Below, piece by piece: positions 12,251-24,056 of a stretch of 64,000 nt of DNA (positions within the stretch are counted from its first letter, which is position 1; each line of letters begins with the position of its first letter). Made by a program: the position numbers and the translations under genes. The DNA comes from Plantago ovata (Eukaryota; Streptophyta; Magnoliopsida; Lamiales; Plantaginaceae), in contig CM051456.1 of assembly GCA_028274465.1 (NCBI GenBank), forward strand, positions 92,428,753-92,492,752, read 5' to 3'. The notes below the pieces were generated by a model. The model searched no databases, had not been told where the DNA came from, and saw only the letters and a program-made list of their open reading frames with translations.

Positions 12251-13720
12251 GTGAAGTTTCCTACACCAGCAGGAGTAGGACAAGAAGTTGGAAACATAAT
12301 TCAAGCTTGGAAATGTTATACTCTCCCGGTAAGAAGGAACTCACTTCCAAAAGAGAAGATGAGAGACCGCAAGTCAAGAGATGAGAGGGAAATTTTTGTT
12401 ATCAAAGAAGCACCGACCAAGAAGCGAAAGATAAGTCCGTCACTTACTAAGAGCCAAAGAAGAGAGGTAGCTCGAAGGGCTAGAGAGGAGCTCCCAAAGG
12501 GAGAATTTCAACCAGAGGAGTATAAGGTCATTCCGGAAGAGCCCTTCGCTCCAACTCCAAAGAAGAGGTTCTTACAGCAAAATAAAATACAACCCAAAGA
12601 GACAGTCAGGGAAGTGCAAATCACAGATGGAGATCCCGAGAAGACAACAAGGATTGGGACAGAGATGGAGTGGGAAGTAGAGTGCAAGTTAATAGCATGT
12701 TTGAAGAAAAATTCAGATGTGTTCGCTTGGAGCACAAATGACTTGATAGGGATTGATCCATCTATTGTTGTACACAAGCTGAACATGGACCCAAAGATCA
12801 CACATATAAGGCAGAAGAGAACTAACTTTGGACCATAGCAAGAAGAAATTATCGTCGCGGAGGTAGAGAGATTGTTGAATGCGGGACACATTGAGGAGGT
12901 ACGATATTCAAATTGGGTTTGCATTGTGGTTCTAGTAGAGAGGCCAGGGACATGAAAATGGAGAAAGTGTAATAACTTTACACGACTCAATAAATTTTGC
13001 CCAAAATATCCCTACCCTTTGCCAAGGATAGATCAATTGGTCGATTCAACAGCAGGATGCGCTCTATTGAGTTTTATGGATGCGTATCAAGGCTTTTATC
13101 AAATCAAAATGGCGAAATAGGATATCCCAAAGACATCCTTCTTTGCAGCTGGAGGAGTTTACTGCTTCAAGGTCATGCCGTTTGGATTAAAAAAGGCAGG
13201 AGCTACTTACCAAAGACTTGTGAACCAAATGTTCAAGGAAGAGCTGGGGAAAACGATGGAAGTCTATGTGGATGACATGCTTGTAAAGAGCAAGACAGAG
13301 GTTGATCATACATCTCATTTGAAAAAGTGTTTTGCTATCTTGAGAAAATATGGAATGAAACTTAACCCCACAAAATGCACTTTGGGGTAAAAGGGGGAAA
13401 GTTTCTGGGTTATATGGTCACATAAAGAGGAATAGAAGCAAACCCAGAGAAGATAAAGGCAATACAAGATTTACCGCACCCTACGACACATCATGAGGTA
13501 CATCAGTTAGTAGGAAAGGTAATTTCTTTGAGTCGCTTCATTTCTCGGTCTGCAGAGAAGAACCTCCCATTCTTTAGAGTTTTGAGAAAACAGACAAAGA
13601 GAAAAAGGACAAGGCAAGTTTCGTGTGGAATGAGGAGTGTAGACAAGCCTTAGAAGACTTGAAGAGTTACCTTCAATCTCCACCTTTGTTGTCTAAACCA
13701 GTAGATGGAGAGTCCCTATT
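12251..13720 (+). pseudogene. Retand-type reverse transcriptase, broken
   Basis: 12251-12838 is the linker plus RT N-terminus (SDVFAWSTNDLIGIDPSIVVH). RT motifs follow in three frames with stops at 12836, 12953 and 13118. MDAYQGFYQIKM (about 13077) carries the first catalytic Asp, MPFGLKKAGATYQRLV is at 13175, and the active-site YVDD is intact at 13265-13276. The thumb/connection part (GIEANPEKIKAIQDLP; QALEDLKSYLQSPPLLSKP) runs to about 13715. The sequence then switches to the complement of the antisense ORF, so RNase H and integrase have been deleted. Confidence 0.8.
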
Positions 13721-13739
13721 ACAGTCATACCGGACATTG

Positions 13740-14032
13740 AAATATCTCCTTTCACTTTCCGGAGCTCCGGGCTTTAGCTTGTATCTAAAATAGAAGTACC
13801 GGGACCACCAGGCGGAACCCAAGGAGTTCGGACTCTCAAGGATGAAATAGAACTATTGGCGAGGCTTGAATTTCCAGTAATGCCAAGTCCCAGACAACGA
13901 GACAGTGAAGGCTTGGCAAAAATTAACGAATGTAATGAGCTCATTTTTCATCTTCATAAGAACTCCGAAGCATATCAAGTTAGCCAAAGAAATTGGCATG
14001 ACCTGCATCGGAGTAATGTCCAAGGAACGGAA
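13740..14032 (-). pseudogene. Antisense ORF of the Retand element, C-terminal fragment
   Basis: Read on the minus strand this continues the frame that ends at 24057 once the copia insertion and one TSD copy are removed. It resembles the C-terminal half of the plant putative gypsy-type transposon domain (Transposase_28-like): a hydrophobic LANLICFGVLMK stretch, then an aromatic GTWHYWKFKPR, then SAWWSRYFYF. One TAG at about 13852-13854 falls before the last motif. It may be a premature stop or the natural end in this lineage. Confidence 0.55.
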
Positions 14033-14037
14033 AATAG
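14033..14037 (+). repeat. Copia target-site duplication, left
   Basis: AATAG, repeated at 24052-24056 immediately after the right LTR. Confidence 0.9.
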
Positions 14038-16138
14038 TGTAAGAAAATATAGTCAGAGTTACCCCTAGGGTACGCAGCGGAATTTTAAAAATTTTCTTAA
14101 CATACTTGTTAATTGATTATGCATATGTCGTATATATATAAACACGTCAATTAGAAGACTAACCTTACTTCCAAAGCAGCTTCCAAGTCTTCGTAATAAT
14201 CCGGTGTATCTTCTCCTTCGTCGAAGTCGAAGATATCTACAATACTCTGTATATCTGCAAGACAATAAGAGTTAGTTTCCAGCTCCTAGAACCTCAACCT
14301 TGGTATCCACAGATGAACAACCTATCGGAAGAATGTTAGGATATTCTTTATGTGACCAAGAAGACGGGGCGGCAATTCCCTCCGGTGGCAGTGTGCGCGC
14401 GCGTGAGGCTAAGGGAGGAGGGGAGAGTTTTTATTTTCTCTAAGAAAACTGGGTAGAATAACTGTGTATCAAATCACATGTAACTGTCTTCCAAAATCGT
14501 ATGTAAAACTCTCTCTAATAGTCCACTATATATAGTAGTCTATAGAAGCCTAAAGCATAAGCAATTAGACTTCGTAAAGGAATAAGAATCTAATTCTTAT
14601 CGCACAAGGAAACCAATATCAAGTCTAGATTCATTCCTAATCAAATCAAAACTCAATCAGGAAAATTTAACTTATCCCTTGGACTTCTAATAGAGGAAGG
14701 AGTCGAACTCCTTCCCCTTATCCATCAGCGCGCGCGCGCGCCTTGTCCTACGGGAGGTGGTTCCCAATTTTGGGACCCACTTATATTTCTAAGGCAATTC
14801 AAACTCCAAGTAGATTTTTCCCAAGTGCATATGTTAATTCTAAATTAACATATCCTTTCTAATCAAACCTCCATTATATTTCCAAAATATAATCTTTAAT
14901 TGTATTTACATAAAATACAATTAATTAGCCAATTCAATTAATAATTCCAAATCATTAATTGAGCCACCAATTATTATAATTAATTCCAAATTAATTATAA
15001 TCCATCAATCACAATTAATTCCAAATTAATTGCGATTCCATCTTCAAGGATATTCTGATAGGCTGAATCACCACATAGTGTGACCCATAGGGCCTCACCG
15101 TATTAAGCAAGTCCTAGACTAGGCAACATGGAATTCCTAGACGGTTCCATTTGATATATTAATACGCGAGGACGTTTGAGAGGTTTCTCAAAGCTAACCC
15201 TTTCGTTGCGAAGCCTGTTGCGCTCAACGCGGCGATGGTAACGTCCCTTCATCTGACTTGCTCGGATGTATCTAGGATCGATGAAGTGTCTATCCCAATA
15301 ATACATCCACGGGCGTCTCAGGGAGTTGTTTGGTTAAGATATACTTATGACCATCATAATATATCATTTGCACTGGCCAGTGACTTTACCAACACAACTA
15401 TGCAGACTACGAGCAGTGCTCTCCTGTGCTACACTTGAGAGATGAATCCTTCACAGAATCACTTATCACCCCCATTTGTATTTAGCCATAATCCTGGATC
15501 GTGTCTTAGGTCAACTGCTTATTCAGAGCTGACATCGACGGGTCCACCAAGGATATGGAGCAACAAATGTGATGATAAAGTTCTGTAAGTGCAAAGGACG
15601 AATGGCATCACTTCGACAACTCACCGGTTCCCATAGACACGTCGGTGTAGAGTATACATCGATGGGAGTGTCCGGTGGGTACTTCCATTGTTCGATAAAG
15701 CTTCTTCGAACAACTATGCGCAGTTATGGGAACGTTCCTTGATTGTCCAACAATCCGTTCCGTGGCCGTGGGATCGGTTCACACTTGCTCCAACAAGTAT
15801 AACCTCCACGCATACTAGTCTTGTCAGGTTCATTCAGACCCCCACATCCGAGATGTACCACGACTAGGGAGAGTTTGGGATAGATGATAACTCACATAGC
15901 TCCCACTAACTGTGTGATCGGTCATCTATCCGAGGGGACATGTTCAGTATCAATACAGACAGCAATATAGATATGACATGTTGCAGCCTGGTGTAATATA
16001 AATATGAAAGCGATACTCAATAGTAAAATGAAACAAACATATATTATATTACGTTGACCTGTGTAATAGTACATATATGTCCTCTACAAGGGCACCATTC
16101 CCTTAGTAAGGACTGTCTCTAGGACATATACACTATCA
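14038..16138 (-). mobile_element. 3' LTR of the copia element
   Basis: 2101 bp; on the minus strand it starts TGATAGTGTATATGTCC and ends ATTTTCTTACA. It contains runs of alternating CG (about 14728-14741 and GTGTGCGCGCGCG near 14391) and repeated AATTAATT-type AT-rich blocks around 14890-15030. The small ORFs inside both LTR copies (for example 15103-15306) are conserved only because the LTRs are. Confidence 0.9.
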
Positions 16139-16151
16139 ATCTCCCACTTGG
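16139..16151 (-). promoter_or_regulatory. Polypurine tract of the copia element
   Basis: On the minus strand CCAAGTGGGAGAT abuts the TGATAG start of the 3' LTR. Confidence 0.75.
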
Positions 16152-16152
16152 A

Positions 16153-17953
16153 CTAGAGCCAGTCACCTTTATGCCTAATGCCCAGATTAGCATAATGTCT
16201 TAAGTGGACTTCCACTGATAAGACCTTGGTGAAAGGATCTGCCACGTTGTTCGTGGTTGAGACACGTTCTATACTAACTTCTCCTCTATCTATAATCTCA
16301 CGTATAACGTGATATTTTCTAAGTACATGTTTGTTCTTGTTTGTAGATCTAGGCTCCCTAGCTTGAGCGACGGCGCCCGTATTGTCACAATAAATCGTTA
16401 TTGGACTGGGAGCACGAACAACCCTCAATTCCTTCAAGAACTCTGAAATCCAGACAGCTTCTTACGATGGTTCTGATGCAGCAATGTACTCGGCCTCTGT
16501 GGATGAGTCAGCAATCGTGGCTTGCTTAGAGCTCTTCCAACAGACAGCTCCTCCGTTCAATTTGAATACGTATCCTGTCTGTGACTTAAAGTCATCAGGA
16601 TCTGATTCAAATCCAGCGTCGACATACCCAGACATCTTCAATTCTGGTTCTCCACCAAACACCAAGAACATCTCTTTAGTCCGTCTAAGGTACTTAAGAA
16701 TGTTCTTCACAACAGTCCAGTGAGGTACTCCTGGATTATGTTGGTGTCGACAAGTGACACTAAGCGCATATGCCACATCGGGCCTTGTGCAATTCATTGC
16801 ATACATTATAGACCCTACTGCCGAAGCATAGGGCACACGACTCATTGCATTTCTTTCTTCATCAGTTTTAGGACCATCCTTAACTGATAAGACAATCCCA
16901 TGCCTAGCTGGGAGAAAGCCTCTCTTTGAGTCGTCCATCTTATAACGCTTCAGTATTTTGTCGATGTAGGTGGACTGTGTCATTCCCAACATCCTCTTGG
17001 ATCTATCTCTAAAGATCTTGATCCCTAGGATGTAGTTCGCTTCACCCAAGTCCTTCACCGAGAAGGTACTTGATAACCAAACTTTAGTCTCTTCTAGCAT
17101 AGAGACATTGTTTCCCATGATCAAAATGTCATCTACATAAATGATCATGAAAACAACTCCTTTGTCGCTGTGTCTCGCATAGACACAGGGATCTTCCTTG
17201 CTTCTGATGAAGTCAAACGATTTGACAGCTTCATCAAAGCGGATATTCCAGCTCCTTGACGCTTGCTTTAGCCCATAGATGGATCTTTGTAATTTTCATA
17301 CAGCAGTTGGCCTGGTTTTACTAATAAAACCTTCCGGCTGTACCATATAGACCTCTTCCTCAAGGTTGCCATTGAGGAAGGCTGTCTTTACATCCATCTG
17401 CCAGATTTCATAATCATAGTAGGCAGCTATCGCAAGTAGAATTCCAAAGTCTAAAGCGACTCGGGGGTTCGTGCTAAGTCAAAGGATTTTCTCATTGATT
17501 GCACGAGCGAATGGACTTCAATTTTGCTACTGGTGAAAAGGTATCATCGTAATCGATGCCATACCTTTGTGTGTAGCCTTTTGCCACAAGCCTAGCTTTG
17601 TGCGTTTGTACCTTGCCATCGGCATCTGTCTTTCGTTTAAAGACCCATTTGCACCCAATTGGTCTAACCCCTTGGGGCAAGTCTACCAAGTTCCAAACTT
17701 GGTTCTGGTACATTGAATCCATTTCTAATTCCATGGCCTCTTGCCATTTGTCTGAGTCAATATCAATTATTGCCTCTTTGTAGGTCTCGGGATCTTCCCG
17801 ATCTGATAAACCGACATCAAGTTCACTGATGTCTTCTATCATAAGGCTTTGCTTCTGAGGTCCTCTAAGGATCCTCTTCGACCTACGGAGCTCGACTGGT
17901 TCTGGTGCTTTTCTTTTCTGGCTTCGTGTAACACGAACATTATCAGTGGGCAC
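16153..17953 (-). pseudogene. Copia reverse transcriptase and RNase H, broken
   Basis: 17953-17510 holds the RT start (WVFKRKTDADGKVQTHKARLVAKG, DYDDTFSPVAK) and ends in a frameshift. 17148-16462 holds the active site IIYVDDILI near its start and then the copia RT/RNase H linker (LGEANYILGIKI; YASAVGSIMYAMNCTRPD). RNase H motifs follow: VDAGFESDPDDFKSQTGYVF, SSKQATIADSSTEAEYIA. A stop at about 16460 splits off the last part, 16437-16153 (TIYCDNTGAVAQA, the NKHVLRKYHVIRE helix and a C-terminal DPFTK). The RT converts element RNA to DNA and RNase H removes the RNA strand. The catalytic residues look intact but the frame is not continuous. Confidence 0.88.
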
Positions 17954-19510
17954 TGATGCAGCTGGTCGCGCCCCGCGACCCTGTTCCCTAGCGGAGGCTG
18001 CTCTTGTGCAACTCGTTGCACAGTTTGATTGACAACGGGTTCTATTGGTGTGGTTTCAACTGTTGATCTAATCACAGGACTCCCACTGACTATGACATGC
18101 CTAGCAAGTGTCATATCATTACCCTTGTCTGCTTCGAAAGCTCCCACTGAACTTGAGTCAAAATCAGAAGATTTAGAGAACTCATGTTCGCGCGTGTCAA
18201 AGTCTTGAATTTCTTCATGTTCTATCATGTCATCTAACCTCTCTTCTTCGAGGTATTCTGCTTCTAAAAACTTAACGTTTCTAGATACTGTCACCTAGTG
18301 ATCTTCAGCATGATAGAATTCATAGCCTCTCGTCTAACGAGGACAGCCTATGAAATATACTTTGACACCCTTAGCATCTAACTTATCAGTGAGCATCAGT
18401 TTGACTATCGCAAGATAGCCCCAAGGTCTAAGATAGCCCAGTGAGGGCTTCTTTCCCTTCCATAACTCACAAGGAGTTTTCTCCACTGATTTAGATGGTA
18501 CACGGTTCAGAATGTAGATTGCAGTTTGTAGTGCATATTCCCATAGATGTTTTGGAAGAGTCGAGAATCCAATCATTGATCTCACCATGTCTAACAGGGT
18601 TCGATTCCTTCTCTCAGACACACCATTTAACTGTGGTGCTCCATTGCGATTGAATTCCATTTTCCTTCAAGTAGTCGATAAATTCTTCACTAAGGTATTC
18701 ACCTCCTCGATCCAATCGAAGAGTGACTATCCTTAGGTTCAATTCATTCTCGACCTCATTCCTAAACTCCTTGAATTCCCCAGAGGTCTCGGATTTATTC
18801 ATCATACGATAAATATACCCATACCTTGAGAAATCGTCAGTAAAGGTAACGAAGTAAGGATAACCCCCACGCGCATGGACCTTAAAAAAAATCCACATAC
18901 ATTGGTATGTATGAGCTCTAAGCAGCGAGTGGCACGAACACCTTGTCCAACAAAAGGTTTGTTCGTCATCTTACCCTTAACACATGATTCACATGTACCA
19001 TATGATTCAAAATCAAATGGTTCTAAGTAGTCCAACTTCCTTAGTCTTTGAATCCGTGTTTCATTGATATGGCCTAGCCAACAATGCCATAGATAAGATG
19101 GATTATTCTTCCTACTTGAAGACGGTTGTTTGTTATGTATTTGAAATAAAGGTAGACTACTTTGCAAAATATATAAACCATTCACTAAGCGAGCTTTTCC
19201 ACAATACTGGTCATTTAATGAAAAATAACAAGTATCAGGAAAAACCCAAATTGTCCAACAATGGAAGGGAAATAATATTTCTGCCAATGGATGGAACAAA
19301 ATAAACGTCATCAAGTTCCAAACATTGTCCTGATGGTAAATCTATCTTGCAGCGTCCAACGCGTTTGGCTTCAACTGGATTGTTGTTCCCAACATGCAAG
19401 TCGATTTCACCTTACTTGACTAGCCTGTGTTCAATGGCCCCTTGCACATTATTATAAATGTGCGAGCCACAGGCTGTATCTAATACCCAACCATTGGAGT
19501 CAAAAGTAGT
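17839..19510 (-). pseudogene. Copia protease and integrase, broken
   Basis: Protease: GWVLDTACGSHI at about 19460-19495 (the D-T/S-A/G active site as DTA). Integrase: zinc-binding H-H-C-C region around 18960-19095 (WLGHINETRIQRL... then CESCVKGK), with the frame shifting several times. The catalytic D,D-35-E residues are visible as TFTDDFSRYGYIY (about 18840), LRLDRGGEYLSEEF (about 18700) and NGVSERRNRTLLD (about 18620). 18294-17839 is the low-complexity linker to RT. The integrase would insert the DNA copy. The frames overlap poorly, so no single polyprotein survives. Confidence 0.85.
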
Positions 19511-19577
19511 CATGTTCATTTCAACAACAAACATACCTGAGCTAGAAGCCGGTGGCTTCTTAGCTTGATCTGCCCTC

Positions 19578-20366
19578 AGTTTATGGCAATCTTTATTCCA
19601 ATACCCTTTCTGTTTACAGAAAAAACATTCATCTGTGTGTACCGTCCTTTCTTGAACTTCCTTTTCTGGTTCAGACGCTTAGGCTTATCACTCGAAGTGT
19701 TTAGCCTTGGCTCCCGAATTTCCCTTACCCTTAGCACCTTTGTTTCTCGGGTTTGGGTTAGACGGTTGCCCAACAAGCATGATCGACTTTTCCTTCTTAG
19801 GAAGAGTTTGATCATATGTCTTCAGTAGATTATGAAGTTCAGGCAGTGTTACGTCCTTCACATTCATCGTGTTTAACGATGAACTGCGAAGACGAACTCG
19901 ACAATGATTGAAGGACAAAGATCACCATGATCTTATTCTCATCTTGAGAACATGTTCAGACATGTTCCCTCCTTCATTGAGCTTGCATCTGTGTATCTCT
20001 TTGATCAAATCAAATTCAACACTTCTAGCTGTCGTCTTAAAGACCGACTCAAGATGCTTCAGCATCTCATGCGGCAACATGCTTTCATGTTGCCTCTGCA
20101 ACTCATTGCTCATTGCCGCCAGCATAATACACTGCGCGGATCTAGCATCATCATGATGCTTATCAGACCTTGCCTTGTTGGCTTGATTCCAAATCAGCAA
20201 CTTTATCGGCAGTCTGATTCTCGGGACACACGGGATTAGCCTCGTCTAAGACGTACTCAATCCTTTCGTACCTCAGCACCAAACATATATTCCTGATCCA
20301 ATCTAGGAAGTTTGGTCCGGTCAAAATTTGCTTCTCTAAGACAGCACGGAGCGAGATTGTCGCCAT
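19578..20366 (-). pseudogene. Copia gag, broken
   Basis: Likely start at ATG 20366-20364 (MATISLRAVLEKQILTGPNF), the conserved beginning of many plant copia gags, including the WxRN motif (LDWIRNI). The capsid-like part continues in shifted frames (20200-19922: CIMLAAMSNELQRQHE, VEFDLIKEIHRCKLNEGGN; then 19918-19688). The nucleocapsid knuckle at about 19590-19630 reads CFFCKQKGYWNKDC, where the His ligand of C-C-H-C is Tyr, so metal binding should be weakened. At least two frameshifts. Confidence 0.8.
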
Positions 20367-20942
20367 TTCGGTTTCCAGGAGAAATAATATAGAACGAAAA
20401 TAATAAATCAACTATTGAAATATTATTTCTAAATACACAGTCAACATAACTAAACAACAAGATCCTTTAGCTGTTTAGCTCCCACTATTTTCACATATAC
20501 TTGCCCCCACAACAAACATACGGGTAATATCCAACAAGTTATCGTAGTGGCCAAGATCCAAATCCATATTATGCCTTGCTCCAACGGGGGCTGGTCGCAT
20601 AGCATAATATGACCGGTAGGACTAGTAAGACTATCCAATTGCGTCACGCAACTCTTGGTTGTTAAATCTAATTTAACCCGATGCCCTACATATTGCACCT
20701 ATCGAGGTCGCTAGATACAATATGCAGTAAGTCATAACCATAGACTTACTCTAATTTGACGATTACTGCGAGTCTTGTAAGACGAGGTCGCCAATACAAG
20801 AAAACGTAATGAAAGTTCAAAATTAAAGCACCCTATGGAAAGCATCTCGGAAATATGTATATATATATATAAATGTATTTCCGTACTTATATTGGTTGGG
20901 GCTTGTAGCTTGAGGGTTGTTATCAGTCATCTACAAACAAAT

Positions 20943-21110
20943 AAGGGCGCCGCCTACCCATCATGCATGAACGGTCTACACGTAATGGATGCCGCCTATC
21001 CATTCTAGTTCTAAACGCGGTCAAACATATAATGGGTGCCGCCTACCCATACATAAATATGCGGTCCGACATATAAGAGGGCGCCGCCTACCCTCGCATG
21101 CATAGCGGTC
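20943..21110 (-). repeat. Four tandem covarying stem-loops with one invariant loop
   Basis: Plus-strand units: 20943-20961, 20985-21003, 21032-21050 and 21077-21095, each with 6-base arms around an identical 7-base loop GCCGCCT. The arms are AAGGGC/ACCCAT, ATGGAT/ATCCAT, ATGGGT/ACCCAT and GAGGGC/ACCCTC. The middle two pair perfectly and differ by a compensating change; the fourth pairs with one wobble in the transcript. Each unit is followed by CGGTC at similar distance, so the period is 42-47 bases. Confidence 0.75.
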
Positions 21111-21574
21111 GAACGGAATGTAAAAACATGGTATTTAAACATGCATTGTCAAACAATAGCATATTGAGCATATGAAACAAGTAGTAGCCTATGTGGATGA
21201 CAAATGACTTCATAATTTCATTATGAAAATTATAATCCCATACTTATAATCTCTATGAAATAATTGAAAATTTGGACTAGATTGAACATTCGAAAATTCT
21301 ATTGACCAAGTAGCAATTTTCGAAAACCCGAAGGACTTAATTGTAATTTTAAAAACTTAGAGGGGTTAAATCTAAAATTCAAAAGTAGAAGGACTAATTT
21401 GCAATAAACAATAAATCGATAAATTACAAATAAGCCCTTTAACTTTATACTAATTAAATTTAACGCCTCTAGTTTAAAATAATTACAATTAAATCATATT
21501 TATATTTCAAATATAATATTCAATCCTCAAAACTTTCAAAATTCGATTTTGGGTCCAACCCGAAAATATATAAA

Positions 21575-21812
21575 TTTTTTTTTTTTTTTTATTAAAACGT
21601 GGGACGGGACCCCGTCCCCCCGGTGCCCGCGGCGCCGGGCGTCCGGCGCCTGCGGCACGCGGGCACCGGACGCCGCGGTTGCAGGCGCCCCGGCGTCCCA
21701 GGCGCCGCGCGCCTGTGTCCGCACGCAGGCCCCGGGCGCCTGCGGCCGCCGCTTGCGACGCGCAAGCGGCCCGGTCGAAAAATTATATATATTAAATTTT
21801 TTTTTTTTTTTG
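21575..21812 (-). repeat. GC-rich palindromic island flanked by poly-T
   Basis: About 190 bp of very high GC content, rich in GGCGCC, GCAGGCGCC and GCGGCCGC-type short palindromes, lies between two runs of T (about 18 at 21574-21591 and about 15 at 21797-21812). The surrounding leader is strongly AT-rich. Only the 5' leader of this element contains it. Confidence 0.6.
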
Positions 21813-21940
21813 AAAAATATAAATTCCAAATTTATATAAAAAACAAAACTTTTGAAAATCGAATTTATCATAGAATCAATTGCATCCACATATCTACGTA
21901 ATCATACAACATATATACGTATATACGTAATCAATTAACC

Positions 21941-21954
21941 AAGCTCCGATACCA
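21941..21954 (-). promoter_or_regulatory. Primer-binding site of the copia element
   Basis: On the minus strand TGGTATCGGAGCTT follows the 5' LTR end (TTACA) after one base. It is complementary to initiator-Met tRNA with one change from the usual TGGTATCAGAGC. Confidence 0.85.
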
Positions 21955-21955
21955 C

Positions 21956-24051
21956 TGTAAGAAAATATGGTCAGAGTTACCCCTAGGGTACGCAGCGGAA
22001 TTTTAAAATTTTTTCTTAACATACTGGTTAATTGATTATGCATATGTCGTATATATATAAACACGTCAATTAGAAGACTAACCTTACTTCCAAAGCAGCT
22101 TCCAAGTCTTCGTAATAATCCGGTGTATCTTCTCCTTCGTCGAAGTCGAAGATATCTACAATACTCTGTATATCTGCAAGACAATAAGAGTTAGTTTCCA
22201 GCTCCTAGAACCTCAACCTTGGTATCCACGGATGAACAGCCTATCGGAAGAATGCTAGGATATTCTTTATGTGACCAAGAAGACGGGGCGGCAATTCCCT
22301 CCGGTGGCGGTGTGCGCGCGCGTGAGGCTAAGGGAGGAGGGGAGAGTTTTTATTTTCTCTAAGAAAACTGGGTAGAATAACTGTGTATCAAATCACATGT
22401 AACTGTCTTCCAAAATCGTATGTAAAACTCTCTCTAATAGTCCACTATATATAGTAGTCTATAGAAGCCTAAAGCATAAGCAATTAGACTTCGTAAAGGA
22501 ATAAGAATCTAATTCTTATCGCACAAGGAAACCAATATCAAGTTTAGATTCATTCCTAATCAAATCAAAACTCAATCAGGAAAATCTAACTTATCCCTTG
22601 GACTTCTAATAGAGGAAGGAGTCGAACTCCTTCCCCTACTCAGCCACGCGCGCGCGCGCGCTTGTCCTACGGGACGTGGGTCCCACTTTTGGGACCCACT
22701 TATATTTCTAAGGCAATCCAAACTCCAAGTAAATTTTGCCCAAGTGCATATGTTAATTAGAATTAACATACCCTTTACAATCAAACCTCCATTATATTTC
22801 CAAAATATAATATTTAATTGTATTTACATAAAATACAATTAATTAGCCAATTCAATTAATAATTCCAAATCATTGAGCCACCAATTATTATAATTAATTC
22901 CAAATTATTATAATCCATCAATCACAATTAATTCCAAATTAATTGCGATTCCATCTTCAAGGATATTCTGATAGGCTGAATCACCACATAGTGTGACCCA
23001 TAGGGCCTCACCGTATTAAGCAAGTCCTAGACTAGGCAACATGGAATTCCTAGACGGTTCCATTTGCAATATTAATACGCGAGGACGTTTGAGAGGTTTC
23101 TCAAAGCTAACCCTTTCGTTGCGAAGCCTGTTGCGCTCAACGCGGCGATGGTAACGTCCCTTCATCTGACTTGCTCGGATGTATCTAGGATCGATGAAGT
23201 GTCTATCCCAATAATACATCCACGGGCGTCTCAGGGAGTTGTTTGGTTAAGATATACTTATGACCATCATAATATATCATTTGCACTGGCCAGTGACTTT
23301 ACCAACACAACTATGCAGACTACGAGCAGTGCTCTCCTGTGCTACACTTGAGAGATGAATCCTTCACAGAATCACTTATCACCCCCATTTGTATTTAGCC
23401 ATAATCTTGGATCGTGTCTTAGGTCAACTGCTTATTCAGAGCTGACATCGACGGGTCCACCAAGGATATGGAGCAAAAAATGTGATGATAAAGTCCTGTA
23501 AGTGCAAAGGACGAATGACATCAGTTCGACAACTCACCGGTTCCCATAGACACGTCGGTGTAGAGTATACATCGATGGGAGTGTCCGGTGGGTACTTCCA
23601 TTGTTCGATAAAGCTTCTTCGAACAACTATGCGAAGTTATGGGAACGTTCCTTGATTGTCCAACAATCCGTTTCGTGGCCGTGGGATCGGCTCACACTTG
23701 CTCCAACAAGTATAACCTCCACGCATACTAGTCTTGTCAGGTTCATTCAAACCCCCACATCCGAGATGTACCACGACTAGGGAGAGTTTGGGATAGATGA
23801 TAACTCACATAGCTCCCACTAACTGTGTGATCGGTCATCTATCTGAGGGGACATGTTCAGTATCAATACAGACAGCAATATAGATATGACATGCTGCAGC
23901 CTGGTGTAATATAAATATGAAAGCGATACTCAACAGTAAAATGAAACAAACATATATTATATTACGTTGACCTGTGTAATAGTACATATATGTCCTCTAC
24001 AAGGGCACCATGCCCTTAGTAAGGACTGTCTCTAGGACATATACACTATCA
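21956..24051 (-). mobile_element. 5' LTR of the copia element
   Basis: 2096 bp, nearly identical to 14038-16138. Small differences include deletions in the AT-rich block (about 22870-22910) and changes around the CG run at about 22646-22661. Confidence 0.9.
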
Positions 24052-24056
24052 AATAG
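24052..24056 (+). repeat. Copia target-site duplication, right
   Basis: AATAG, pairing with 14033-14037. Confidence 0.9.

Larger units (their letters stand above)
20430..21940 (-). promoter_or_regulatory. Long structured 5' leader of the copia element
   Basis: About 1.5 kb lies between the primer site (21941) and gag (20366). It holds, in transcript order, a GC-rich island bordered by homopolymer runs (21575-21812), an AT-rich stretch, four tandem stem-loops (20943-21095) and an AT-dinucleotide run (about 20858-20872). No ORF is supported. Leaders of this type carry packaging and dimerisation signals in retroelements; that role here is inference. Confidence 0.5.
14038..24051 (-). mobile_element. 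Complete Ty1/copia element inserted in Retand
   Basis: The element is 10,014 bp, with 2.1-kb LTRs at 14038-16138 and 21956-24051 and TSD AATAG. It reads on the minus strand: primer site at 21941-21954, gag around 19680-20366, then PR, IN, RT and RNase H down to 16153, and polypurine tract at 16139-16151. The order PR-IN-RT-RH identifies Ty1/copia. The LTRs are nearly identical by eye, so the insertion is recent, yet the coding region already has several frameshifts. It interrupts the antisense ORF of the host Retand element. Confidence 0.92.

Noticed and set aside
15103-15438. Conserved 67-residue frames on both strands, repeated at 23016-23351.
   Set aside because: They lie inside the two LTRs of one copia element and are conserved only because the LTRs are copies; no domain or codon pattern supports a gene.
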